A stretch of 5,792 nucleotides of DNA from Pseudomonadota bacterium (GTDB taxonomy: Bacteria > Pseudomonadota > Gammaproteobacteria > UBA5335): NCBI GenBank assembly GCA_021783685.1, contig JAJXTQ010000143.1:1-5792 (forward strand). Reading direction: 5' to 3'. The notes below the pieces were generated by a model that saw only the letters and a program-made list of their open reading frames with translations, was not told where the DNA came from and made no database searches. The position numbers were made by a program, and so were the translations under genes. Of the stretch, positions 1 through 5,792 are shown in pieces. Position 1 is the stretch's first letter; every line of letters starts with the position of its first letter.

Positions 1-1
1 C

Positions 2-172
2 CTCGCCTCGACCACGGCGGAGTGGCTGCAGGCGCTGGACCGACTGCAGACCGATCGCGCGCTGGGCAGAGGTCTGGGTGCGGCGGGTCGCGCCCAGGTC
101 GTCGAGCGGTACTGCCTTCAGGTGACCGCGCCGCGACTGGCCGCACTCCTGCGCCGCGCGGCCGGTCTGTGA
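2..172 (+). CDS. Probable glycosyltransferase, C-terminal end (partial)
   Basis: This is the last 56 codons of a gene that begins before the window; the frame is open from base 2 to a TGA at 170-172. The peptide contains a [11 protein letters not shown] segment, then [14 protein letters not shown], then [10 protein letters not shown]. This resembles the C-terminal helices of GT4-type (GT-B fold) glycosyltransferases, where a W..AL..L..D segment is followed by a G..GR..V..RY motif and a final helix that packs back on the N-terminal domain. Such enzymes transfer sugars from nucleotide-sugar donors, usually in cell-envelope or exopolysaccharide synthesis. Neither donor nor acceptor can be named because the nucleotide-binding region lies outside the window. 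The gene runs in the same direction as barA, 124 bp upstream of it, and a possible terminator overlaps its stop codon. The family call rests only on this short motif; the reading frame itself is more secure. Confidence 0.55.
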   Translation, partial: LASTTAEWLQALDRLQTDRALGRGLGAAGRAQVVERYCLQVTAPRLAALLRRAAGL

Positions 173-201
173 CGCCCGCCATCGATCGGCCGGGTTTCTC
201 T
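159..201 (+). terminator. Possible intrinsic terminator of the upstream glycosyltransferase gene
   Basis: Bases 159-167 (CGGCCGGTC) can pair with 184-192 (GATCGGCCG) as a 9-bp GC-rich stem containing one G-U wobble in RNA. The loop is 16 nt. Two bases after the stem comes a pyrimidine-rich tail, TTTCTCT, at 195-201. The stem starts inside the last codons of the gene and spans its stop codon. The long loop and the interrupted U tract make this a weaker candidate than a textbook terminator. No folding energy was computed. Confidence 0.38.
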
Positions 202-206
202 ACAAT
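201..206 (+). promoter_or_regulatory. Putative -10 box of a barA promoter
   Basis: TACAAT at 201-206 differs at one position from the sigma-70 consensus TATAAT and stands out in GC-rich surroundings. It sits in the only intergenic gap, upstream of barA. Transcription would begin near 213 and give a leader of about 84 nt before the GTG start. No convincing -35 box lies 15-19 bp upstream: the 17-bp spacing position reads GCCATC. The promoter would therefore be weak, activator-dependent, or not real. Confidence 0.3.
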
Positions 207-228
207 GAACAATACCGTCGCGTGGCGC

Positions 229-250
229 GCATCCCGGGATGCCGGCATGC
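229..250. repeat. Overlapping palindromes in the barA leader
   Basis: GCATCCCGGGATGC at 229-242 is a perfect 14-bp inverted repeat. It overlaps a second perfect palindrome, ATGCCGGCAT, at 239-248, and a third, GCATGC, at 245-250. The GCAT/ATGC half-sites recur, so alternative pairings are possible. In RNA the first could form a 5-bp stem (GCAUC/GAUGC) with a CCGG loop. The cluster lies between the putative -10 box and the ribosome binding site, where a repressor operator or a leader structure could act. No known binding consensus was recognised. Confidence 0.5.
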
Positions 251-282
251 ACCAGTCATCGGCGCGGTAGCAGGCCGCAAGC

Positions 283-287
283 GGAGG
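283..287 (+). promoter_or_regulatory. Ribosome binding site that fixes the barA start
   Basis: GGAGG at 283-287 (within GCGGAGGGGC) is a strong Shine-Dalgarno match, 9 nt before the GTG at 297. The longer in-frame alternative, GTG at 222, has no comparable site. This favours 297 as the start. Confidence 0.75.
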
Positions 288-296
288 GGCAGAACG

Positions 297-2981
297 GTGT
301 TCAAGCGCTGGGGCATACGCGATCGCATGCTGCTGATGGCGCTGGTGCCGCCGACGCTCATCGCGCTCATCCTGGGCTACTACGTCATCAACCTGCGGAT
401 CCAGGAACTTGCCCAGATCCATCAGGACAAGGGCGAGGCGTTGACGCGCCAGATGATCCCGGTCGCCCGCGACGCATTGGCGAGCGGAAATCGGTCGCTG
501 CTGGCCGATCAGGTCGCCGTGATGCTGGGCACCCCGAGCGTGGTGGACGTCGTGATCACCGACCGGCGCGGAGAAATCGTGCTGCGGCGCAGCCGACCGC
601 CGCAAGAGGATCTGGCCGACACCTCCCGCTTCAGCCGCTGGCTGCGCGGACGGGAACGCGACGAGACCCTCTTCACGCGTGCCATCCCGGCCGCGACCAA
701 CGAGGACGATGTCCTCGGCGAGGTCACCCTCCGCCTGTCACGCTCGCTGACGCGCATGCGCCAGATGGAGGTCCTGTTCAACGGCACCCTGATCATCGGG
801 GTGGGGCTGCTGATCAGTTACTTCCTCGCCCTCAGCACCAGTCGCGACATCGTGGTCCCCATCCTGCGACTGACCCGCGCGGTCCGCAGCTTCCGGCGCG
901 GACAGCTCACCCGGCGCGTCCCCGAAGTCTCCGGCGGCGAACTGGGCACGCTGGAACGCGGCATCAACGCCATGGCCGACGCCCTGTTGGCCATCCGGCA
1001 GGAATTGCAGGGCCAGATCTATCAATCGAATGCCGAGCTGCGCACCACGCTGGAAGAACTGGAAGTCAAGAACGTGGAGCTGGATCTCGCGCGCCAGCGC
1101 GCCGAGGAAGCCAGCCGGGTCAAATCCCGATTTCTGGCCAACATGAGCCATGAAATCCGCACGCCCATCAACGGCATCCTGGGCTTCGCCCGGCTCCTCG
1201 CGGCCAAGCCCTTGCCGCCGGATGCGCGCGAATATGCCGACATCATCCATCAATCCGCAGAGAATCTGCTCGGAATCATCGAGGACATTCTCGACTTCTC
1301 GCGTATCGAGGCCGGCAAACTGAGTCTGCAACCGACCGATTTCAACCTTCACCGACTGGTGGAGGAAGTGACCGGACTGCTGGCGCCCATGGCCTTCGAC
1401 AAGCGCCTGGAACTGGTGCCGCTGATCTATCGCGATGTGCCCGAGTGGGTGCATGGCGACGCACACCGCGTCCGCCAGGTGCTGACCAACCTCATCGGCA
1501 ATGCGGTCAAGTTCACGCTGCATGGCCAAATCACGGTGCGCGCCGTGCTGGAGGATGAAACCGATACGGGGCTCGTCGTCCGCCTGACCGTGACCGATAC
1601 CGGCATCGGGATCGATCCGCGGCAGCAGCAGCAGATCTTTCAGCCCTTCACGCAAGTCGATGCGCGGGCCACCCGCCAGTTCGGGGGTACCGGCCTCGGC
1701 CTGTTCATTTCGGAGCGACTGGTCCGTGCGATGGGCGGCCAGATCGGACTCGACAGCACACCGGGCCGGGGATCGGCTTTCTGGTTCACCGTTCCGCTGC
1801 GAAGCCGCGCCCCCCGGCCGGACAGCGCGCCGACGCCCACGGCTTTGCAAGGCCGCCGGGTGTTGGTCTGGGACGGCTTCGCGCTGGGTCGGCTGGCCCT
1901 GCGCCATCGACTGGAGAGCTGGGGGCTGGCCGTGGAAGAGGCGGAAACGCCTCAGCAGCTGCAGCAACGCGCACGCGAGCGCCCGGCGCCGGTCGTCATC
2001 GGACTCGCTGCGCAGGGCCTGTCGTTGCCGGAAGTCAAAGCACAGTTCCAGATCCTGCGTGCCGCAGGCTGCGATATCGTGGCGTTGATTAATTCGCTCG
2101 ACGACACGCTGCACGAACAGATCCGATCGGCCGGCGCCTTGGTCTGTCTGCCCAAACTGCTGAGCGGCCGGGAACTGAACGCGCGCCTGCGCCAGACCTT
2201 GATCCCGACCGACACGGCCATTCTGCCGGCCGGCAACGGCGATCCCGCGCCCGCCCCGCTCGACGGCTATCGCCTGCTCGTTGCCGACGACAACCGCATC
2301 AATCTGCGGCTGCTGGCGACGCTGCTGCGGAGCCGGGGGGCGGAAGTGGACGAGGCGAGCGACGGTCAGGGGGCGGTCGAAGCCTTCGCACAGCGCGCCT
2401 ATGGCGCCGTCTTGCTGGACGTGCACATGCCCGTGATGAGCGGGCTGGACGCGGTGCGCGCCATGCGTCGGCTGGAGGTGCCGGGACAGCGCACGCCCAT
2501 CCTCGCCGTCACGGCCAACGCGGTTCCCGAGGACTGGGCCAACTTTCGCGCGGCGGGAATGGACGATTGTCTGGTCAAGCCCGTCGATGAAAACCAGTTG
2601 CTGGATCTCTTGGCGCACTATGGCATTGGCAGGCTCACAGCGCTCGATCAAGCACCGGACAATGCCGCACCGCTGCAAGATCCCGGCTTGCGGGCCATGC
2701 TGCGAGCCGATCTGGCCGATCAGCAGCGCGAACTCGTTGCCTTCGCCGAACGGGGCGATACACCGTCTTTGCAAGCGCTGGTGCACAAGATCCATGGCTC
2801 GGCGGCCTTTTGCCGTCTGCCGGCTCTCAAGGCCGCCGCGGCAGCACTCGAAAATCATCTGCGCGAGAGCGGAAGCGATGAGCGCACATACACGCTGATC
2901 CAAAAGTTGTCGGAAGCGATCACCAGCGTCCTGGACACGCTGAAAGCGCCTCAGGCGGCGGCGCACTCCAGCAGCGCGTAG
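297..2981 (+). CDS. barA: Hybrid sensor histidine kinase BarA (GacS family)
   Basis: This is a membrane sensor kinase of 894 aa that feeds phosphate through a four-step relay to a UvrY/GacA-type regulator, which in turn drives CsrA-antagonising small RNAs (family knowledge). Domains seen: membrane segment ~11-31; periplasmic sensor ~32-162; membrane segment ~164-183; HAMP ~184-236; coiled-coil linker; HisKA with phospho-accepting H285 in NMSHEIRTP; HATPase with N402 (N box), DTGIGI at 434-439 and GGTGLGL at 463-469; a degenerate receiver ~517-640; an active receiver with D664/D665, D708, T739 and K761; and an HPt domain with H830 in HKIHGSAA. The GTG at 297 was chosen for its GGAGG site and because the N-terminus (KRWGIRDRMLLMAL) then aligns with the start of E. 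coli BarA (918 aa). A GTG at 222 would add 25 unsupported residues. The 3' end overlaps acpS by 31 bp. The sensor region is much less like E. coli BarA than the kinase core, so its signal cannot be inferred. Confidence 0.96.
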   Translation: MFKRWGIRDRMLLMALVPPTLIALILGYYVINLRIQELAQIHQDKGEALTRQMIPVARDALASGNRSLLADQVAVMLGTPSVVDVVITDRRGEIVLRRSRPPQEDLADTSRFSRWLRGRERDETLFTRAIPAATNEDDVLGEVTLRLSRSLTRMRQMEVLFNGTLIIGVGLLISYFLALSTSRDIVVPILRLTRAVRSFRRGQLTRRVPEVSGGELGTLERGINAMADALLAIRQELQGQIYQSNAELRTTLEELEVKNVELDLARQRAEEASRVKSRFLANMSHEIRTPINGILGFARLLAAKPLPPDAREYADIIHQSAENLLGIIEDILDFSRIEAGKLSLQPTDFNLHRLVEEVTGLLAPMAFDKRLELVPLIYRDVPEWVHGDAHRVRQVLTNLIGNAVKFTLHGQITVRAVLEDETDTGLVVRLTVTDTGIGIDPRQQQQIFQPFTQVDARATRQFGGTGLGLFISERLVRAMGGQIGLDSTPGRGSAFWFTVPLRSRAPRPDSAPTPTALQGRRVLVWDGFALGRLALRHRLESWGLAVEEAETPQQLQQRARERPAPVVIGLAAQGLSLPEVKAQFQILRAAGCDIVALINSLDDTLHEQIRSAGALVCLPKLLSGRELNARLRQTLIPTDTAILPAGNGDPAPAPLDGYRLLVADDNRINLRLLATLLRSRGAEVDEASDGQGAVEAFAQRAYGAVLLDVHMPVMSGLDAVRAMRRLEVPGQRTPILAVTANAVPEDWANFRAAGMDDCLVKPVDENQLLDLLAHYGIGRLTALDQAPDNAAPLQDPGLRAMLRADLADQQRELVAFAERGDTPSLQALVHKIHGSAAFCRLPALKAAAAALENHLRESGSDERTYTLIQKLSEAITSVLDTLKAPQAAAHSSSA

Positions 2982-3337
2982 GCCACCGCGTAGTCGCGCT
3001 CGTCACTGATGCTGAGCCACAGGCGCGCCGGGCCGCGGGCCGCGACGCGATCTGCGGCCGCCCCATGCAAATGCACGCCCGGCGCCCCCTGCGCGTCGTG
3101 CACCACCTCGATCTGGGACGGTCCCACCCCGGCGCGGAACCCTGTCCCCAGCGCCTTGGCCACGGCCTCCTTGGCGGCGAAGCGGCGCGCCAGCAGCCGT
3201 GCCGGGTCGGCGGCGTCGCGGTAGCCGGGCCATTCGCCGGCATGCAGGATGCGCCGGGCAAAACGGTCGCCACGTCGCTCACACACGGCGCGGATCCGGC
3301 TGACGGCGACGATGTCGGTGCCGATTCCCAGGATCAC
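2951..3337 (-). CDS. acpS: Holo-[acyl-carrier-protein] synthase AcpS
   Basis: AcpS transfers the 4'-phosphopantetheine arm of coenzyme A to a serine of apo-ACP, making ACP active for fatty acid synthesis in the cytoplasm. The protein has 128 aa (126 in E. coli). It begins [10 protein letters not shown], with the Mg-binding aspartate at D8. The second signature, [16 protein letters not shown], follows at 51-66, with E57 and K61 as the conserved metal/CoA-site residues. The C-terminal strand [13 protein letters not shown] matches the family end. The start is GTG at 3335-3337, overlapping the pdxJ stop in a 4-bp GTGA; only weak G-rich sequence precedes it, so reinitiation after pdxJ is likely. 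It is the last gene of the visible operon, and no terminator was seen beyond it. Its final 31 bp run antiparallel to the end of barA. Confidence 0.97.
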   Translation of the reverse strand: MILGIGTDIVAVSRIRAVCERRGDRFARRILHAGEWPGYRDAADPARLLARRFAAKEAVAKALGTGFRAGVGPSQIEVVHDAQGAPGVHLHGAAADRVAARGPARLWLSISDERDYAVAYALLECAAA

Positions 3338-4080
3338 CCCCGGCGCGCCCCGACCATCAGGCGTTTCATTTCGCGCACTGCCTCGGGAATGCCGGTCAGC
3401 ACCGCCCGCGCCACGATAGCGTGACCGATGTTGAGCTCGACGATGGGCATCAGCGCCGCCACGGGCCCGACGTTGCGATAGTTCAGACCGTGCCCGGCAT
3501 GCACCGTGAGCCCCTCGCGCGCGGCCAGATCCGCAGCCGCCGCGAGTCGCGCCAGTTCAGCGGCACGCTCGGCAGGGCTGCTGGCGTCCGCATAGCCGCC
3601 GGTGTGCAGCTCCACGGCCGTGGCGCCGGTGCGCAGGCTGGCGGCGATCTGTTCCGGATCCGGATCGATGAACAAGGCCACCGCGATGCCGGCTGCGGCC
3701 AGACGGCAGCAGGCCTCGGCGATCGCCGCCTCGCGGCTCCGGACGTCCAGCCCGCCCTCGGTGGTGAGTTCCTCGCGCCGCTCGGGCACCAGACAACAGG
3801 CGTGCGGAGCCAGCGCGACGGCAAGGGCCACCATCTCGTCCGTGACCGCCATTTCGAGATTCAGCCGGGTCTGCACCAGCTCCCGCAGCAGGCGGACGTC
3901 GCGGTCCTGGATGTGGCGCCGGTCCTCGCGCAGGTGGACGGTGATGCTGTCGGCGCCGGCCTGCTCGGCCATGAGCGCCGCCTGCACCGGATCGGGATAG
4001 GCGGTGCGCCGCGCCTGGCGCAGCGTCGCCACGTGATCGATGTTCACCCCCAGGGCGGGGAGGAAAGTCGGTGCGTGCAT
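3334..4080 (-). CDS. pdxJ: Pyridoxine 5'-phosphate synthase PdxJ
   Basis: PdxJ condenses 1-deoxy-D-xylulose 5-phosphate with 3-amino-2-oxopropyl phosphate to form pyridoxine 5'-phosphate, closing the ring in the DXP-dependent vitamin B6 pathway. It is a cytoplasmic (beta/alpha)8 barrel. The protein has 248 aa (243 in E. coli). Visible motifs are [11 protein letters not shown] at 11-21, [10 protein letters not shown] with catalytic H49 and R51, NLEMA with E76, TTEGGLDV at 106-113, HTGGYAD at 159-165, AGHGL with H197, and ELNIGHAI at 215-222. The frame stays open upstream to 4143, but the added residues lie inside recO and match nothing known. ATG at 4078-4080 puts the N-terminus close to the family pattern. 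The gene starts 8 bp after the recO stop and ends overlapping the acpS start. The only recognisable ribosome site, AGAGGG, lies within the 3' end of recO. Confidence 0.97.
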   Translation of the reverse strand: MHAPTFLPALGVNIDHVATLRQARRTAYPDPVQAALMAEQAGADSITVHLREDRRHIQDRDVRLLRELVQTRLNLEMAVTDEMVALAVALAPHACCLVPERREELTTEGGLDVRSREAAIAEACCRLAAAGIAVALFIDPDPEQIAASLRTGATAVELHTGGYADASSPAERAAELARLAAAADLAAREGLTVHAGHGLNYRNVGPVAALMPIVELNIGHAIVARAVLTGIPEAVREMKRLMVGARRG

Positions 4081-4088
4081 GACGAATG

Positions 4089-4829
4089 TCAACCCTCTGG
4101 TTGCGGCAATGGCTGAGCAGGTGCGCGGTGCATGGCCTGCCACAGCGCACGGGTGCGGAGCGGCGCGCCGCCCAGCTGTTCGGCGATCAGCGCGCGAAAC
4201 AGGCCATTGACCGCTGCCCGGCTGTCGGGCGGGATCACCAGCGGCTCGACCGCAAACGCCAGCAGGGCCACGCCCTTCACCTCCCAGGGGCTACGGCCGG
4301 GGCCCAGGATCGGCCGGGGCAGCGCCTGAGGCGCGCAACGATACCATCGATCGGCACGAATCGCCTCGCCGTCGCCATCGTGGGTCCATGAAGGCGCCAC
4401 GCCCAGACTGCCGAGCAGGGCCTTGTCGAAGCTGCGGAGGGTACTGCTCAGGCAGCGGTCGGTCACGAGGTCGTGCAGCGCCTGCCCGTAGGCGGCGAAC
4501 AGCGCCGGGTCGGCGTCGTGGCGACGACACAGCCGCATCAGCAATTCGCTGAGGTAGAAGCCGCCCAGCAACGCCTCGCCGCGCAGGGCGAACGGCGGTC
4601 GAGTCGCCTCCCATTCGGTGAGCACCGGCAGTTCGCCGCGCCCGCTCCAGGACACCAGCATGGGCTGAAACGGTTGCAGGGTCACATGGCGGCGCCGTCC
4701 GCGCACGCCCTTGGCAAGCACGCCGAGCCGTCCGGCGGCAGCCGTGAACAGCTCCACGAGCTGGCTGGTTTCGCCATAGGCTCGGGCGTGCAGGACATAG
4801 GCCGGCACCTGCGCGGCACGCGGCGTCAT
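4089..4829 (-). CDS. recO: DNA repair protein RecO
   Basis: RecO works with RecR (and RecF) to displace SSB and load RecA onto single-stranded DNA in gap repair. The protein has 246 aa (242 in E. coli). The N-terminal OB-fold region shows the typical opening [15 protein letters not shown], then [17 protein letters not shown] and SGRGEL. The alpha-helical C-terminal part contains [27 protein letters not shown] and a final [11 protein letters not shown] motif. As in E. coli RecO, there is no CxxC zinc-binding pair. The ATG at 4827-4829 shares its A with the era stop (TGATG), and no good Shine-Dalgarno precedes it, so translation probably depends on ribosomes finishing era. The era-recO adjacency is widely conserved in proteobacteria, which supports the call. 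The last ~10 residues are rich in proline and glutamine and appear unconserved. Confidence 0.95.
   Translation of the reverse strand: MTPRAAQVPAYVLHARAYGETSQLVELFTAAAGRLGVLAKGVRGRRRHVTLQPFQPMLVSWSGRGELPVLTEWEATRPPFALRGEALLGGFYLSELLMRLCRRHDADPALFAAYGQALHDLVTDRCLSSTLRSFDKALLGSLGVAPSWTHDGDGEAIRADRWYRCAPQALPRPILGPGRSPWEVKGVALLAFAVEPLVIPPDSRAAVNGLFRALIAEQLGGAPLRTRALWQAMHRAPAQPLPQPEG
4093..4098 (-). promoter_or_regulatory. Ribosome binding site for pdxJ inside the recO 3' end
   Basis: On the minus strand AGAGGG occupies 4098-4093, in the last recO codons. It lies 12 nt before the pdxJ ATG at 4080, slightly further than ideal. An in-frame TTG at 4092-4090 sits directly against it and is too close to be served by it, which supports the ATG start. 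Confidence 0.5.
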
Positions 4830-4831
4830 CA
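4827..4831 (-). promoter_or_regulatory. era/recO stop-start overlap (TGATG)
   Basis: On the minus strand the era stop TGA (4831-4829) and the recO start ATG (4829-4827) share one base. The preceding ~20 nt of era contain no purine-rich Shine-Dalgarno sequence. This arrangement is typical of termination-reinitiation coupling, in which recO output is tied to era translation. Confidence 0.7.
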
Positions 4832-5719
4832 GTCGTAGCCGAAACGCGTCAGCGCAGCCGGCTCATCGGCCCAGTTTTCGCGCACCTTCACCCAGAGACT
4901 CAGAAACACGGGCTCCTGCCATTGCCGGCCGATTTCCAGACGTGCCGCCCGGCCGATGCGCTTGAGCTGCTCGCCCTGCTTGCCGATCACCATGCCCTTG
5001 TGCGTGTCCTTCATGACCCATATCACGGCGCCCAGTTCGAGTCCGTTCCCGGTGCGGACAAAGCGCTCCACCTCGACCGTCATCCCATACGGCAGCTCTT
5101 CGTGCAACTGCAACAGGAGTTGCTCGCGCAACAGCTCGCCGATCAGGAAGCGCTCACTGCGGTCGGTGGGGATGTCTTCTTCGAACGCTGGCGGCGAGAA
5201 CGGCAGATGGCGCACCAGTTCCTGTTCGAAGGCAGCGACGTTGTCGCCCTGACTGGCCGACATCGGCACCACGAAAGCGAAGTCGGCGCGCTGCCGTCCG
5301 GAGGCGATGAGCGACAGCAGGCGGCTGCGCGGCTGGACCCGGTCGATCTTGTTGAGGACCCAGCCCAGCGGCAGGCCAGCGCCTTGCAGGGCGTCGAGCA
5401 CCCGCTGATCCTGGTCGGTCCACCGCGCCGCCTCCGTCACCAGCACCACGACGTCGGCGTCGTCCACCGCACTTCGCGCGGCCTGAACCATATAGCGCCC
5501 CAGCGCGTTGCCGGCCCGATGGATACCCGGGGTATCGATGAACACGATCTGGGCGTCGGGGAGATTATGAATGCCCAGGATCCGGTGGCGTGTGGTTTGC
5601 GCCTTGTGCGTGACGATGCTGATCTTCTGCCCGAGCAGGCGATTGAGCAAGGACGACTTGCCCACGTTCGGCCGACCGACCAGGGCGACGCGGCCGCAGC
5701 GATGGAGGCCCTCAGCCAC
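4829..5719 (-). CDS. era: GTPase Era
   Basis: Era is an essential GTPase that binds the 3' end of 16S rRNA and assists 30S subunit maturation. The protein has 296 aa, close to the usual ~300. All GTPase motifs are present: G1 GRPNVGKS at 15-22, the switch I/G2 region KAQTTRHR near 39-46, G3 DTPG at 62-65, G4 NKID at 123-126 and G5 SAS at 154-156. The conserved linker TDRSERFLIGELLRE leads into the C-terminal KH domain, with ELPYGMTVEVERF and the RNA-binding loop GKQG at 246-249. The end, LWVKVRENWADEP, is family-typical, although the tail after GYD is short. The start is GTG at 5717-5719, inside the last codons of rnc (8-bp overlap). The stop overlaps the recO ATG by one base. Coupling to rnc fits their shared role in rRNA processing. 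Confidence 0.98.
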   Translation of the reverse strand: MAEGLHRCGRVALVGRPNVGKSSLLNRLLGQKISIVTHKAQTTRHRILGIHNLPDAQIVFIDTPGIHRAGNALGRYMVQAARSAVDDADVVVLVTEAARWTDQDQRVLDALQGAGLPLGWVLNKIDRVQPRSRLLSLIASGRQRADFAFVVPMSASQGDNVAAFEQELVRHLPFSPPAFEEDIPTDRSERFLIGELLREQLLLQLHEELPYGMTVEVERFVRTGNGLELGAVIWVMKDTHKGMVIGKQGEQLKRIGRAARLEIGRQWQEPVFLSLWVKVRENWADEPAALTRFGYD

Positions 5720-5792
5720 CGCTGACGCTCAACAATGCAAGGCTCGCGGCTTGCTGTTCGGCTTCGCGTCGACTGCTGCCCACGCCCCGGAA
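5712..5792 (-). CDS. rnc: Ribonuclease III, C-terminal end (partial)
   Basis: The right edge holds the last 26 codons of a minus-strand gene, ending with TGA at 5714-5712. The peptide contains GVGSSRREAEQQAASLAL, which matches the end of the RNase III double-stranded RNA-binding domain (GSSRR.AEQ.AA in E. coli). The GSSRR segment contacts the RNA backbone and the following helix closes the domain. RNase III cleaves double-stranded RNA, including the 30S rRNA precursor. The catalytic domain lies outside the window. The gene overlaps era by 8 bp, the expected neighbour in the rnc-era operon, which makes the assignment firm despite the short fragment. Confidence 0.9.
   Translation of the reverse strand, partial: FRGVGSSRREAEQQAASLALLSVSGG

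Noticed and set aside
205..270. A 21-codon ATG frame upstream of barA, a possible leader peptide
   Set aside because: It has no Shine-Dalgarno sequence, its ATG overlaps the putative -10 box so it would precede the transcript start, and the peptide shows no attenuator-like run of one amino acid.
1623..1635. A CAG-type trinucleotide run in barA
   Set aside because: It is only about four repeats, encoding a QQQQ stretch in the ATPase domain between the G1 and F boxes; too short to be treated as a slippage locus.
2925..2957. Short hairpins near the barA/acpS junction (AGCGT/ACGCT at 2925-2941 and CGCC/GGCG at 2947-2957) as a terminator
   Set aside because: The stems are only 4-5 bp, lie within coding sequence and have no T tract on either strand.
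738..2966. An open reading frame of 742 codons antisense to barA
   Set aside because: It lies fully opposite a well-supported kinase, and its translation is rich in Q, H, R and G with no recognisable motif. Long antisense frames are common in GC-rich genes because strong GC3 bias removes stop codons.
4922..5725. A 267-codon frame antisense to era, and a similar 231-codon frame antisense to pdxJ (3421-4116)
   Set aside because: Both are shadows of conserved genes, with composition typical of antisense GC-rich codons and no ribosome site or motif.
1..5792. Defence system, mobile element, CRISPR array or other novel cassette
   Set aside because: All substantial coding capacity is accounted for by conserved housekeeping genes, the only gap is 124 bp, and no transposase, integrase, repeat array or abrupt composition change is visible.

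Overview
The window looks like chromosomal housekeeping DNA from a GC-rich gammaproteobacterium. Three things support this: a BarA/GacS-type tripartite hybrid sensor kinase, the classic gene order rnc-era-recO-pdxJ-acpS, and protein sequences that align readily from memory with the E. coli versions. A member of the Chromatiales or a neighbouring GC-rich lineage is plausible, but the sequence alone does not fix the genus. No tRNA, rRNA, CRISPR array, insertion sequence, phage gene or sign of recent transfer was seen.

Layout, left to right. Bases 2-172 (+) are the last 56 codons of a probable glycosyltransferase. Bases 173-296 are the only intergenic DNA. They hold the end of a possible terminator, a TACAAT -10-like box, a cluster of overlapping palindromes and a clear Shine-Dalgarno sequence. 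Bases 297-2981 (+) encode BarA (894 aa). It has two membrane segments, a HAMP domain, a histidine kinase core, a degenerate receiver, an active receiver and an HPt domain. The rest of the window is on the minus strand, read right to left: the 3' end of rnc (RNase III), era (ribosome-assembly GTPase), recO (recombination mediator), pdxJ (vitamin B6 ring closure) and acpS (holo-ACP synthase). The acpS 3' end overlaps the barA 3' end tail to tail by 31 bp.

The minus-strand genes form a tightly packed operon. The rnc and era genes overlap by 8 bp, era and recO share one base in a TGATG, recO and pdxJ are 8 bp apart, and pdxJ and acpS overlap by 4 bp in a GTGA. This argues for one transcript with translational coupling, entering from a promoter beyond the right edge. 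The products are functionally mixed (RNA processing and ribosome maturation, DNA repair, cofactor synthesis, acyl-carrier activation). BarA is a separate unit that would phosphorylate a UvrY/GacA-type regulator, not present here, to drive small RNAs that antagonise CsrA/RsmA.

I found no new biological system. The points most worth a second look are the palindrome cluster in the barA leader, the conserved but phosphorylation-dead receiver inside BarA, and the coding overlap between barA and acpS.
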